NCBI GenBank assembly: GCA_030841105.1 | Contig: JAVEDE010000079.1 | Span: 50,496-114,495 of the forward strand | Direction of reading: 5' to 3' | Length of the DNA: 64,000 nucleotides | Origin: Pyrinomonadaceae bacterium | GTDB lineage: Bacteria > Acidobacteriota > Blastocatellia > Pyrinomonadales > Pyrinomonadaceae | Part shown: positions 34,726 through 43,574 of the stretch, in pieces | Numbering within the stretch: position 1 is the stretch's first letter | How the letters are laid out: each line of letters opens with the position of its first letter | Program-made: the position numbers and the translations under genes | The notes under the pieces: generated by a model | The model's input: the letters and a program-made list of their open reading frames with translations, nothing else | Database searches by the model: none | What the model was told of the DNA's origin: nothing

Positions 34726-36870
34726 TCACCCTTTCGCCTTCTTCCCGCTGATGCCCGGCAGCGGGAAACAGATCAGGAAATACGGCAACCAGCTAAAGAT
34801 GATGTTGAGCAAGCTCACGATGATCATCAACAGGATCAGCGCGCAGATCGTGATGATCGGGATCGAGAGCGAGCAGATCATGCCGAACTCAAGCGAGCCG
34901 CCCGGCTCTTTGCAAGGCCCTTTGTCCGGCGCGCTCAAATCCTTGTGCAGCGGCCACGGCAAAACGGAACGCACGAGGTCGCCGAGGCTCATGCCCTTCG
35001 CGCGATCGATCTGCCCGCACAGCATGTCGGAGATCATGAAGGCCGTGTTCTTGTCGAACTTCCGCAAGCCCGCGGGCGACGTGTCGAGCGGCATCGCGAT
35101 GCGGATCGGGCGCGCGGGCGCGTCTGGGTCGAAGAAGCCTGCCAACTGGAAGGCGCGCGTCGGCGCGCTCACCACCGGCGGATCGACGGGGCCGCATTCG
35201 GGTCGTTCGTAGACGCAGCGCACGACGAACCAGCCCTCGCGCGTGTCCAGAACTTTCTGCGCCGCGAGCGGGAGCGGCGCGGCGGCGGCGGCGGTCGCCG
35301 GTTGCTCCTTCAACGCGGCGGCGACGAGGTTCGCGAGGTTTGACACGCGCGCGGCGGCTTTCAGGAAACGGTCTGGGTCGTCGGCGACGTTTGGAGCTTT
35401 GGGCGGCAAAGGCCCTTCAAATTCCGTGTCGGCGAGCGGGAACAGGAAGGTCGGCCACTTCGCGTCCGGCGCGTTGCGCAGGTACGCAGTGGAGACGGCT
35501 TCCAGATCGTCCGCGATCTTCTTGGCCTTCGTCTGGTTGAGCGGCGTGCCGCCCTTGATGGCCTTGAGCGCGTCGGCCAGAGTCTTGACGACATCCTGCG
35601 CTTGATAGCTGACGCCTTTGACGAGCGACTTCAACTCGTCCGCCCCGGCCGCGTTTTCGTTCGTGAGTTTCGTGTAAGTCGTCTGGTCGAAAGCGGTCTG
35701 CGTGAGCGCGCTCGTGAGCGCGGCTTCGGCGGTCGAGAGCGCGGGCGTCGCCGTCCCCATGACGGTCGCCCACACGTCGGGCAGGTATTGTTCGAGAAAC
35801 TTGGCGAAGTCCAAGAGGACGTACCAAGAGACCGTTTGAATCTGCTCGCGCAGAGACTTCAACGTGTCTCTCTTCGCCGTCGCGTCGAACGGAGCATCGT
35901 CGGTCTTCGGCAGCGACGGCGGGTTGAACATTTTGTCGGACGCGCCCGCGCGCTCGATGAGTCGCATCCACGGCTCGGTCACGTCCAACCAGAGGGGCAT
36001 CATGCGCGGGTCAACGGGCGCGTCGTAACTGTTGGCGGGGGGCGCGTCCGCCCCGACGTTGTTCGCGTTCGCAACCGCGCCCGCGCCCATGTAGTTTTCG
36101 CGCTTGCCGACGGGGACGAGGCCGGTGAGGACGCGCCGCCGGTGGCCGTCGTCCTGCGTGTAGTTGACGGGAAAGAGCGGCAATTGTTCCTCGCCCGCGA
36201 CGAGCGCGTCGGCGCGCGTGTTCGCGCCCGCGACGATGACCTTTTGCCAGCCCGCGCCCGTCGCCGTCGTGACGAGCGCATACTCTTCCCACGTTGCTTC
36301 GTCGAAGGCGGGCAACTTCTGCGTGCGGTCAATCGTGCCGTTCGCGCTCAGGAAGTTCGGCGGCATCATTCGGCGAATGACGAACGACGCGCGTTCGTCT
36401 CGCGCAGGGTTCAACGCGCGATCCGGCAGCCCCGCGCGACCGCAGACCAGACAGGCCGTGATCAGGTAGAAGCGTTGGTGCGCGGGTTGGTAGAGTTTGA
36501 GCGGTTTGTCGGGCGAGACGGGCGCGCCGCCGCTGATCACGAGTGCGCTGCCCTGTGCGGCGAGCGCCTTCGACTTCTTTTGCTCCGCGGCGAGACGCAG
36601 GCGGTTCAAGGGGCGCAGGAACGCGGGCTTGCGCACGACGGGCGCGGGCGTCCGCATCGGGCCGCGCCAAGTCTCCGGCTCGGCGACGTATTGGGAGAGC
36701 CGCGCCGGGTCGTTCTCCATAAGCGCGAGGTAGTCGTCCATGAAGTTGTCGGTCGCGAAGCGCAGGATGGCCGGGCGACGCAAGGTGCGGCGGCGCACGG
36801 AGAGTTCCGTCGTGGCGGTCGCTTCAGGCCACAGGGGCGCGGGCGCTGTCCATTGCACTACGTCTCGCAT
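34726..36870 (-). CDS. CIS protein with hydrophobic C-terminal segment, possible membrane anchor
   Basis: A 714-aa protein of unrecognised family. Most of it is soluble, Ala/Leu/Pro-rich and helical, with CxxC-like LVCGRAG near 145. The last 53 residues are striking: a cysteine-bearing MICSLSIPIITICALIL stretch continuing into a second hydrophobic segment, then a basic tail (GISGKKAKG). They could form two membrane helices or a hairpin. GAGGA lies five bases before the ATG, and the gene sits between spike and gp25. In membrane-attached CIS (thylakoid- or plasma-membrane-anchored types) extra baseplate proteins hold the particle to the membrane; this is the best candidate here. An internal tube-end or tape-like role is the alternative. 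Confidence 0.68.
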   Translation of the reverse strand: MRDVVQWTAPAPLWPEATATTELSVRRRTLRRPAILRFATDNFMDDYLALMENDPARLSQYVAEPETWRGPMRTPAPVVRKPAFLRPLNRLRLAAEQKKSKALAAQGSALVISGGAPVSPDKPLKLYQPAHQRFYLITACLVCGRAGLPDRALNPARDERASFVIRRMMPPNFLSANGTIDRTQKLPAFDEATWEEYALVTTATGAGWQKVIVAGANTRADALVAGEEQLPLFPVNYTQDDGHRRRVLTGLVPVGKRENYMGAGAVANANNVGADAPPANSYDAPVDPRMMPLWLDVTEPWMRLIERAGASDKMFNPPSLPKTDDAPFDATAKRDTLKSLREQIQTVSWYVLLDFAKFLEQYLPDVWATVMGTATPALSTAEAALTSALTQTAFDQTTYTKLTNENAAGADELKSLVKGVSYQAQDVVKTLADALKAIKGGTPLNQTKAKKIADDLEAVSTAYLRNAPDAKWPTFLFPLADTEFEGPLPPKAPNVADDPDRFLKAAARVSNLANLVAAALKEQPATAAAAAPLPLAAQKVLDTREGWFVVRCVYERPECGPVDPPVVSAPTRAFQLAGFFDPDAPARPIRIAMPLDTSPAGLRKFDKNTAFMISDMLCGQIDRAKGMSLGDLVRSVLPWPLHKDLSAPDKGPCKEPGGSLEFGMICSLSIPIITICALILLMIIVSLLNIIFSWLPYFLICFPLPGISGKKAKG

Positions 36871-36878
36871 TCAGTTCC

Positions 36879-37595
36879 TCACCAGATGTTTCCCGCGCCG
36901 GGCGTGTAGGACGCGCTGATCACCGAGTTGCTGATCAGCGTGTCGCACTGCACGATGCCGGAAAACTTCGACATCGCCGAATCAACCGTCACCATCGAGG
37001 CCGACACCTGCACGAGCGTGGCGTTGATGGTCACCTTCGCCGAGGCGGTGACGGTGATGCCCGCCGGTTCAAGCTTGATCGAGTTGCCGTTGCTGTCCAC
37101 GATCTCGACCGTGCCGGGGCCGTCCTTGAGCGTCAACTTCTGCCCGCCCGGCGTCTCCAAGATCATCTGCTCCTGCCCGTCCGTGTCGTCGAGCGTTATC
37201 TTGACGCCGTTGCGCGAGCGCAAAACTTTGCGGTAGTTGTTGCCCGCGCCGTCCATCGAATCGGGCGGCGCGTCGCTGCCGTTCCACAGCCCGCCGATGA
37301 CGTAAGGCCGACGCGGGTCGCCGCCCTCGAACGTGACGAGCACCTCGTCGTTCACGTCCGGCACGAACCAACTGCCGCGATTGCTGCCGCCCATCATGGT
37401 CGCCAGACGCGCCCACACTTCGTAGCGGCCGCTGCCCGTGTCGGCCGACCACGGCAGCGTTATCTTCACGCGCCCCTGCCCGTCCGGGTCGCGTATGTCG
37501 CTGACGAGCGCGGGGAACACGCCGTACCAACGCCCGCCCAACCCCGCGGGCTGGCGCACGTCCAAGATCATTTCCAATTGATTCTTCTCACCCAC
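36879..37595 (-). CDS. gp5/VgrG C-terminal-like spike protein
   Basis: A 238-aa spike-tip protein. About 25-105 is an OB-fold of the phage baseplate V/gp5 type (VFPALVSDIRDPDGQGRVKI, VPDVNDEVLVTFEGGDPRRPYVIGGLWNG), followed by the alternating beta-strand sequence that forms a triple-stranded needle (KLTLKDGPGTVEIVDSNGNS, then repeated valine/threonine strands). Start is a GTG at 37593-37595 with AGGTGA just upstream. In Afp and T6SS this part is fused to the gp27-like hub; here the hub is the separate gene 26 bp upstream, as in some phages and other CIS. No PAAR or extra effector domain is attached. Confidence 0.92.
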   Translation of the reverse strand: MGEKNQLEMILDVRQPAGLGGRWYGVFPALVSDIRDPDGQGRVKITLPWSADTGSGRYEVWARLATMMGGSNRGSWFVPDVNDEVLVTFEGGDPRRPYVIGGLWNGSDAPPDSMDGAGNNYRKVLRSRNGVKITLDDTDGQEQMILETPGGQKLTLKDGPGTVEIVDSNGNSIKLEPAGITVTASAKVTINATLVQVSASMVTVDSAMSKFSGIVQCDTLISNSVISASYTPGAGNIW

Positions 37596-37621
37596 GTTGT
37601 CACCTGCCGGAGCGTAGCCGG

Positions 37622-38692
37622 TTAAACTCTGCCGATGCCGGGTCGTTCGGCGCGAAATTCGGTGCGGATGCCTTTGGCGTTGTCGAAGAGGTGCTTGATC
37701 TCTGTGACGTAGTACTTGCCGGAAAACAGCGGGCCGAGTTCCTTCAAGTCAACGAACGCCCCGGCGCGCAGATCGGGCTTCGTCTCCGCCACGCCGTAGC
37801 CGACAATGAAGCGGCGCGCGCTCATGCGAAAGAAGGTCTCCGCCTCGTACTGCGCCTCCTGACTGTTGAGCGGGACGGTGTGCGCCAACGCTTCCTTGCG
37901 CGCGCCGAGGGCGGATTGCAGGATGCTCACGCCGCTCGCGTCGCCGTTCAGTTCGCTTGCGATGACCGACTCGGTGGCCTCGTAGGTGAGCGCGGACTTG
38001 CTCGGCACGTCCCAGCCGTTGACCGTTACACTCGTGCGCTGCATGGCGAGATCGGCCAACACGTTGAACTCGCGCAGTTGCGCGCCGCGCTTCAACTCAA
38101 GCGTCGCGCCGCCGCGGTTCGTGTGCGTCTTGGCGTTCAGCGTGCTGCCCTCCATCCAGAGTTCCGCATCAATCGAGCGCGCCCGCTCGCGCGCAAACGC
38201 GAGATCGCTCTGGTTGACCTGCGCCAGCACCTTGTAGGTCGGCCCCGTGACGCTGACGCTCGGACTCAGCCCGTGGTCGCTGGCGATCTGTTTGAACACG
38301 TCGGCGTCGGTCGCGTCGGCGAAGGTGCGCGTGCGGCGCGTCATGCGCAAATCCTGAAAGCGGTCTTCGGCGAGGACGTTGATCTCCGGCGCTTGGCCTT
38401 CGGGGAAAGAGGCTTCGAGTGCCATGATGCGGCCGTCGAAAATAACCTTGTCTTTGATCTTCACTTGAAAGGTCTTGCCGAAGTCGAGCGTGCGGCGGTC
38501 GAAGTAGAGAAAGTCGGTCGTGTTGTTGACGTTGCCCCAATTACTGAAGCGCGCCTCGCAACGATAGAGGCCGCTCGTGTTCTCGACGATTGCCATGCGG
38601 TTGAGGCCGCCGCCGAGCGCGGGCTGCTCCGCCCCGCCGACGTAGAAGGTCGGGCGCGAATCAGTTAGTCCGGTAGTTGAATCATCGGCCAT
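37622..38692 (-). CDS. gp27-like hub (phage late control D family)
   Basis: A 356-aa protein matching the phage late control gene D/VgrG N-terminal family: paired beta-barrel halves with the visible strand KIKDKVIFDGRIMALEASF, a long helix-rich insert (FKQIASDHGLSPSVSV), and the closing YYVTEIKHLFDNAKGIRTEF. It forms the trimeric hub between tube and spike. The ATG lies six bases after the small 60-aa gene, and the spike follows, so hub and spike are separately encoded but coupled. Confidence 0.9.
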   Translation of the reverse strand: MADDSTTGLTDSRPTFYVGGAEQPALGGGLNRMAIVENTSGLYRCEARFSNWGNVNNTTDFLYFDRRTLDFGKTFQVKIKDKVIFDGRIMALEASFPEGQAPEINVLAEDRFQDLRMTRRTRTFADATDADVFKQIASDHGLSPSVSVTGPTYKVLAQVNQSDLAFARERARSIDAELWMEGSTLNAKTHTNRGGATLELKRGAQLREFNVLADLAMQRTSVTVNGWDVPSKSALTYEATESVIASELNGDASGVSILQSALGARKEALAHTVPLNSQEAQYEAETFFRMSARRFIVGYGVAETKPDLRAGAFVDLKELGPLFSGKYYVTEIKHLFDNAKGIRTEFRAERPGIGRV

Positions 38693-38698
38693 AAAATT

Positions 38699-38881
38699 TT
38701 AGTGCGCGCGCAGACGCTCGGCGCGTTCCGCCTGTTGCTGCCACATGCGCTCGAACTCTTCGGGCTTCGGCGGTTCGCCGCCGCCACCGCCCGCGTCGCC
38801 GTCGCCGCTACCGCCGCCGCGTTTCTTCGGCGCGTCCGGCTCGGCCACGTCCACGTTCATCTGATCAACCACTATCGGCAT
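38699..38881 (-). CDS. Small CIS protein, DUF5908-like
   Basis: A 60-aa protein with a beta-strand start (MPIVVDQMNVDVAEP), a Gly/Asp-rich disordered middle and a helical charged end (PEEFERMWQQQAERAERL). Short proteins of this layout, annotated DUF5908, recur in CIS loci at exactly this place, between the LysM protein and hub genes (recalled, not checked). A strong GGGAGGTG ribosome site seven bases before the ATG supports that it is real despite its size. Confidence 0.75.
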   Translation of the reverse strand: MPIVVDQMNVDVAEPDAPKKRGGGSGDGDAGGGGGEPPKPEEFERMWQQQAERAERLRAH

Positions 38882-38896
38882 CTCTTACACCTCCCG

Positions 38897-38936
38897 CTAA
38901 AACAGGTCGCTGACTTCTAAAACAGGTCGCTGACTT
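38897..38936. repeat. 20-bp tandem duplication over a gene end
   Basis: Two exact copies of CTAAAACAGGTCGCTGACTT stand head to tail at 38897-38916 and 38917-38936. The right copy holds the last codons (EVSDLF) and stop of the LysM-type gene; the left copy lies just beyond the stop. It looks like a recent slippage product. Confidence 0.95.
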
Positions 38937-39825
38937 CCAACTTGATGTTCGTCTCGATCCCGCCCGCGCCGCCCCCCGTGTTCGCGCCGCCTTGCACCGA
39001 CAGCGACGACGACGCGCCGAACGAGCCGGACGCCCCAACCGACCCTGACGCGCCGAACGATGCGGACGCGCCGAACGACCCCGACACTCCCGCCGACCCG
39101 GAGATGCCCGCGCCGAACGACGCGCCGACGGAGACGCCCGCGTTCATGTCGAGCAGTTGGCCGGGTTCGAGCATGCGCGGGTTCTCGATGTTGTTGGCGG
39201 CGGCGATTGACTGCCAGTCGTCGCCCTTGCCCTGACTGTCTGCGAGTTCGGGCAGGCTCTTGTCCTTCGGCGCTTCGGTCAGCGGACGCGTCCCCGGCGT
39301 CTGCGCGTTCGACGCGGCCACGTCCTTGATCGTGAACTCCGTGATCTTCTGCTGCGACAAGTTGAGCGCCATGCTCGCGCGCAGCGGGCGGCCTTCGGGC
39401 GAGAAGAATTCGAGCGACTCTTCGAGCGACTCCATCAAACCGTCGAACTGGAACGACCCCCAGATGAAGCGCACCGACGGCGGCACGTAGTTTTTCCCTT
39501 CCTGCACGGGCGTGATGAAGTAGGCGACTTTCTGCGTCAGCTTCCGCACGTCGTTCTCGGCCGTCTGCCCTTCGGGCATCGGCTGGGTCACGTCGAACCA
39601 GAGTTGGAGCGTGAGCTTGGTCGTGCCCGCGCCGACGAACTGGCGCGCAGGCGTGCCCTTCTGATCGCCCGCCCCGGCGGGCGTCGCGATCTGATTGGCG
39701 AACGCGACCTTCAAAGACTCCGGGTTGAACTGCACCTTGGCAGTCTTGTCCGGGTTGATCTCGTTCTTGAACTCGGCGTCCAACTGCCGCAGTTCCGCTT
39801 TTTCGAGTTTGACCGAATTAGACAT
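38917..39825 (-). CDS. LysM-type tube-baseplate connector (Afp7-like)
   Basis: A 302-aa protein. The N-terminal part (1-160) is the CIS tube-initiator-like domain (KVQFNPESLKVAFANQI, TKLTLQLWFDVTQPMPEGQT, PPSVRFIWGSFQFDGLMES, FSPEGRPLRASMALNLSQQ). About 190-230 is LysM-like (WQSIAAANNIENPRMLEPGQLLDM). The last 70 residues are a Gly-Ala-Ser-Phe repeat (GASGSFGAS-type units), not a usual part of the family. The ATG at 39825 has GAGGT just upstream; a longer frame would translate the heptamer repeat and is rejected. It joins the tube to the hub in related particles. The 20-bp duplication lies over its stop codon. Confidence 0.88.
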   Translation of the reverse strand: MSNSVKLEKAELRQLDAEFKNEINPDKTAKVQFNPESLKVAFANQIATPAGAGDQKGTPARQFVGAGTTKLTLQLWFDVTQPMPEGQTAENDVRKLTQKVAYFITPVQEGKNYVPPSVRFIWGSFQFDGLMESLEESLEFFSPEGRPLRASMALNLSQQKITEFTIKDVAASNAQTPGTRPLTEAPKDKSLPELADSQGKGDDWQSIAAANNIENPRMLEPGQLLDMNAGVSVGASFGAGISGSAGVSGSFGASASFGASGSVGASGSFGASSSLSVQGGANTGGGAGGIETNIKLEVSDLF

Positions 39826-39835
39826 AATTACCTCG

Positions 39836-39987
39836 GTGACGAGTGGCGAGTGACAAGTGTTCAAAACAGTGACGAGTGACAAGTGACAAGTGACAAGCCA
39901 GCAAAACGCCCGGCTCGTCGTTCATCAATGCATCATTTATCAACTTGTTACTCATCACTCATCACTTGTCACTTGTCACTCGTCACT
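39836..39987. repeat. 7-bp-period repeat cassette between second tube and LysM genes
   Basis: Left array 39836-39897 (GTGACGA, GTGGCGA, GTGACAA units), right array about 39948-39987 (TCACTCA, TCACTTG, TCACTCG). The unit is the same as in the other three CIS cassettes. The arms would pair in the transcript between these two genes. Confidence 0.88.
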
Positions 39988-39996
39988 GTTCTTTCG

Positions 39997-40485
39997 TCAC
40001 TGACCTGAAGTGCCGCTGTCGTCTTTGAGCGAGAGCGACTCGTAGGCGAGTTGGAGTTCTTCGATGGCGACCATGCCGTCCTTGGCGTTCAAGGGCGGGG
40101 CTTTGAGTTTGACGGGCACGCAGCGCGAGAGGATGAAGCGCGCGCGCTCGGTCGTGCCGTCGGACGCGAAGACGACCACCTCTGCGTCGGCGCGCGTGTC
40201 CGGTTTCGTCAACATCAAATTCATCCACTTCCACAAATCGAACGTCTCGGTCATGCCCCGCTTGAGCGTGACCTGCCCGAAGTTGAGCGGCCCGGTCAGG
40301 CGAATCTGATGGCCGTTGTTGCCGCCCTCGCGGATGGTCTTGACCTCCATCGTCATCTCCAACCCGTCGCACTCGGAGAAGGCCGCGTCGCATATCTGCA
40401 TCGCCACGCCGTCCACCCTGATCTCGACCGAGAAGTTGAAGGCGACGAACGGGTAGATGACCGTCTCGTTGGCGGATTTCGTCAT
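39997..40485 (-). CDS. Second inner-tube protein (Afp5-like)
   Basis: A 162-aa protein of the T4 gp19-like tube family: YPFVAFNFSVEIRVDG start, FSECDGLEMTMEVKTIREGG, LKRGMTETFDLWKWM and the closing GMVAIEELQLAYESLSL, all typical of CIS tube subunits. It is more acidic and longer than the 150-aa tube protein, and lies after the large sheath-like gene, as Afp5 does; it may form the first ring on the baseplate. AGGTGAG precedes the ATG. The large sheath-like gene ends four bases upstream. Confidence 0.92.
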   Translation of the reverse strand: MTKSANETVIYPFVAFNFSVEIRVDGVAMQICDAAFSECDGLEMTMEVKTIREGGNNGHQIRLTGPLNFGQVTLKRGMTETFDLWKWMNLMLTKPDTRADAEVVVFASDGTTERARFILSRCVPVKLKAPPLNAKDGMVAIEELQLAYESLSLKDDSGTSGQ

Positions 40486-40489
40486 GCGC

Positions 40490-43456
40490 TCACCTCGCCT
40501 CCGTGACGAAACCGCGGTCGCCCGTCTGCACGAGCCGGATGGTCATAAATGTCAAAGGCAGCGACGGCGCGACGCGCAGTTCGACGACGAAACGTCCCTG
40601 CTCGACCGACTGACGCGTGTTCAGAGAGTCGCCCGTCACGACCTGATAAGACGCGGAGGCCGTCCGCCCGGCGAACGCGCCGCGCAAAAACATGCGTTCC
40701 AGCAGCGACTCGAAACCGCGCTGGACGAGGCGACGGAAGGCCGCGCTGTTCGGCTCGAAGACGTAGGTCGCGCCGTGGCGCAGGGCGAGGCGGCGGAGCA
40801 GGATGAGCAGGCGGCGCACGTTGATGAGGCGCAGGTCTTCGTCGTCGCTCAAAGTGTCTGCGTTTAAGGCGAGGAAGCCGCGCGGTTCTTGCCGGATGAG
40901 ATTGAGCCCGGCGAGTTGGAGGTCGAGCCAGCGATGACGGACGATGGGCGGCGTGAGCGCGACGCAACCACGTATGAGTTCGTTGGCCGGGGCGACCCAC
41001 GCGCCGCGTGCGTTGGCGCGGCGGGCGAGGACGCCGCAGGCCGCGCCGTCGGGCGGCGTGTCGCGGAAGAGATCGAAGCGGCGCGCGTCGCGCCCGGTGA
41101 GCCACGGGTGATAGAGGGCGGCGTAGCTGAACGCGCCCGTCTCGTCGTGGTTGAGGCGCACGCTGTTGTCCGAGCCGGGCGCGCGCGTCTGCGTCGTCTT
41201 CAAGAGCGAGATGTGCTCGATGGCCTTGTCCTCGCGGTAGTGCGACGGCAGCGAGAGCACCGCGAGCAGATCGCCGCGCGCGGCGCACATGCGGACGAGC
41301 GCGCGCTGCACCGGGAGCAGTTCGGCGTTCGTGTAGTCGGACACTTCCGCCAACTGCCACTGGTTCGACGTGGCGACGCGCACGCCGACGCCGTTCGACC
41401 AGTCGCTCGTGCCCTTCGCGGTCGTTGCGCGCACGCGGTAGTAGTAATCGCCGGGGCGTCGGCCGTAGAGCGTGTAGCGCGTCTCCTTGCCCGTGTAAAC
41501 AATCGCGCCTGCGCTCCAATCGCGCTCGGTTGATTCTTCGACGACGAACGTCGCGCCCGGCACGGTGGACGCCCAAGAGAGCGTGTACGTGCCGCTCTCG
41601 CTGAAATCGTCGAGCGCGGCGAGCAGCGGTCGCTCGATCACTTCGATGTCGCAGTCGAGAAAGTGGCCGACGGGCGGGCGGCGCACGAGCGGCGGGTCTT
41701 CGTGCTTTTGGCAGTCGAGGAAGTGCCACCATTCGGGGCGCGGGAACGGCGCGGAGCGGCGCGCGATGGGAGCTTTCTCAAGCCCCGCTTTCGACCAACC
41801 GCGATGCACCGCGTCGGGCACGGCGACGATGGTCACTTCTTCGAGCGCGAGCGCGGCGTGGATACCACGCAGGCGACGCGGCCGGTCGCTCAGGTAGCGG
41901 ATGAAGTCGGCGCGAGAGAGCAGGTCGTTGAGACTGGCTTCTTTGAGTTCGGGATCGAGAAAGAGGTCTGCGTCGAACCCGGCCAGACCGTCCCGTTCGA
42001 GCGGCGAGCCGGGGAGTTTGACGGCGGGCAAAAATTGCTCCGGCAGAAATTGCATGCCGAGCGGGAAGTAGATTGCGTTCTCGCCCTTGACGCCCGCGAG
42101 CGGGAAGCGTATCTCGCCGACAGGCTGCCAGAGTTGTTCGGCGGGTTGGTTGACGGGCGCGGTGCGATCCGTGTCGTAGGCTTCGGCGTCGGTGGGGAGT
42201 TGCGCGAAGTAGCGCGGGTGGCTCGCGCCGAAAGCGAGTTCGCCGAGCGTCAGCGCGTAGTCGCTGCCCTTGCGCGCCCACAACTCGAACGAGAGACGTT
42301 CGCCGTCGGGACTGACCTTCCCGTCCTTTTCGAGTGCGGCGACAGGCGGCGCGTCGGGCAACCACCAGAAGCCGCGCCCCTTGATCTGCACCGCTTCCTC
42401 TTGTCCCCCCGGCAAGTTGGCGTTCGTCGTGATGCCGATCTCTTCGACCGTGACCCAGAGGTTCTGGCCTTCGACGCGGACGAGCGAGCCGACGGCGGGA
42501 GCTTCGGCGGCGGAGACTGCCAAGTCGAGTTTGATCTCGCGCCCCTCGCGCGATCTCTTCTCGTTGTCCCAAGGGTAGAGGATGCACGCGCGGCGCGCGG
42601 CGAACTCGTCGGCCTGCGTGCGCTCCGGCGACTCCTGCGAGTCGTAGACGATGGGCGTCGCAGGCTCTGCGGTGTAGACGCGCGCCTCGACGAGTTTCGG
42701 CTCGACGGGCGATGCCCCGGACGGCGAGGTGGCGCGCAGCCAGACCGCGTGTGCCGCGTCCGCCTGCACCGTGCGCCGCGCCGTCGGCGTACTCGCCGAG
42801 AGCGGCACGACTTCCGTCGCCTGAAACAGCAACACGAACTCGTCCTTGAAAGTGAGACGCAGCAGGTCGCCCTCGGAGAGATCGTCGGGCGAGTCGAGCG
42901 CGAGTTCGACGCGGAGTTTCGCCAGCGAGAACGAGAGCACCTGCGCCGGGCGGCTGACGAGCGACGCGCCGACGCCCAAGTCGTCAGACCAACTGCCCTC
43001 GGAACGCGCCTGCACGTAGGCCGGATTGAGTTTCTCGACGACGCCCTTCTGGTTGTCGTCGGTCGTGTTGAGCGCGCCCGCCATCAAGCCCGGCACGTGG
43101 AAGAAGTTGGCGCGGGCGCGGTTGCGCGGCGCGTCCTCTGTGGCCTGCTCGCGTGCGACGCGCACGATCCAGCAACGCCGCCCGCCGTTGTCGAAGAAGG
43201 CGCGCACGGCGGGCGCGAGGTAAGCGAACGTCTCCAAGCCGCGCTGCCTGTCCCACGCTAGACCGGCGTCTTCGCCGAAGATGGCCGTGAACTGCGCGAC
43301 GGATTCGACGGCCACGGCCAAGTTCAACGGCCCCGACGCGGCAAAGCCGACGAAGGCCGCCACATCCATGCGTGGCAACCACTCGTCCAGAGCCGGCGCT
43401 TGCGCCTCGAACCGAAACCCCGGCAGACGCCGCGTGACGACGCGCTTCAACATCAC
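40490..43456 (-). CDS. Giant sheath-like protein with inserted fibronectin type III domain
   Basis: A 988-aa relative of tail sheath proteins, which are normally 350-700 aa. The sheath N-terminal part is visible (AAFVGFAASGPLNLAVAVES, YLAPAVRAFFDNGGRRCWIV), as is the C-terminal interlocking part (SYAALYHPWLTG, WVAPANELIRG, LINVRRLLILLRRLALRHGATYVFEPN). Between them are about 500 extra residues. About 618-695 has a fibronectin type III layout (GTYTLSWASTVPGATF, WSAGAIVYTGKETRYTLYG, PGDYYYRVRATTAKGTSDWS). The extra parts would protrude from the sheath surface. It lies where Afp4 does in the Serratia cluster, between tubes, so it may form a specialised baseplate-proximal ring. The start is poorly defined: GGGGTGAGTG abuts the ATG. 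Confidence 0.85.
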   Translation of the reverse strand: MMLKRVVTRRLPGFRFEAQAPALDEWLPRMDVAAFVGFAASGPLNLAVAVESVAQFTAIFGEDAGLAWDRQRGLETFAYLAPAVRAFFDNGGRRCWIVRVAREQATEDAPRNRARANFFHVPGLMAGALNTTDDNQKGVVEKLNPAYVQARSEGSWSDDLGVGASLVSRPAQVLSFSLAKLRVELALDSPDDLSEGDLLRLTFKDEFVLLFQATEVVPLSASTPTARRTVQADAAHAVWLRATSPSGASPVEPKLVEARVYTAEPATPIVYDSQESPERTQADEFAARRACILYPWDNEKRSREGREIKLDLAVSAAEAPAVGSLVRVEGQNLWVTVEEIGITTNANLPGGQEEAVQIKGRGFWWLPDAPPVAALEKDGKVSPDGERLSFELWARKGSDYALTLGELAFGASHPRYFAQLPTDAEAYDTDRTAPVNQPAEQLWQPVGEIRFPLAGVKGENAIYFPLGMQFLPEQFLPAVKLPGSPLERDGLAGFDADLFLDPELKEASLNDLLSRADFIRYLSDRPRRLRGIHAALALEEVTIVAVPDAVHRGWSKAGLEKAPIARRSAPFPRPEWWHFLDCQKHEDPPLVRRPPVGHFLDCDIEVIERPLLAALDDFSESGTYTLSWASTVPGATFVVEESTERDWSAGAIVYTGKETRYTLYGRRPGDYYYRVRATTAKGTSDWSNGVGVRVATSNQWQLAEVSDYTNAELLPVQRALVRMCAARGDLLAVLSLPSHYREDKAIEHISLLKTTQTRAPGSDNSVRLNHDETGAFSYAALYHPWLTGRDARRFDLFRDTPPDGAACGVLARRANARGAWVAPANELIRGCVALTPPIVRHRWLDLQLAGLNLIRQEPRGFLALNADTLSDDEDLRLINVRRLLILLRRLALRHGATYVFEPNSAAFRRLVQRGFESLLERMFLRGAFAGRTASASYQVVTGDSLNTRQSVEQGRFVVELRVAPSLPLTFMTIRLVQTGDRGFVTEAR

Positions 43457-43519
43457 TCACCCCATCCCGCTAAGAGTTGGCACTACTGCGACGGCCACCG
43501 CTGTCGAAACACGCGCCCG

Positions 43520-43540
43520 ACGCTTTCTTGCGAAAAGCGT
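43520..43540. other. Small hairpin between tube and giant sheath genes
   Basis: A 7-bp stem, ACGCTTT (43520-43526) with AAAGCGT (43534-43540), lies in the 118-bp gap after the tube gene. There is no U-run on either strand, so it is not a standard terminator; it may slow decay or processing of the abundant tube message. Confidence 0.4.
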
Positions 43541-43574
43541 TTGCCTCGCGCCGCGCCCGCCGCCCGGCTAGCGC

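Noticed and set aside
36879..38692. Broken VgrG split by a frameshift into hub and spike
   Set aside because: Each part has its own start, the spike with a ribosome site, and both are complete. Separate hub and spike genes are a normal arrangement in phages and several CIS.
39826..39882. N-terminal extension of the LysM-type protein
   Set aside because: Translation of repeat sequence; the ATG at 39825 has GAGGT upstream and starts the family's known N-terminus.
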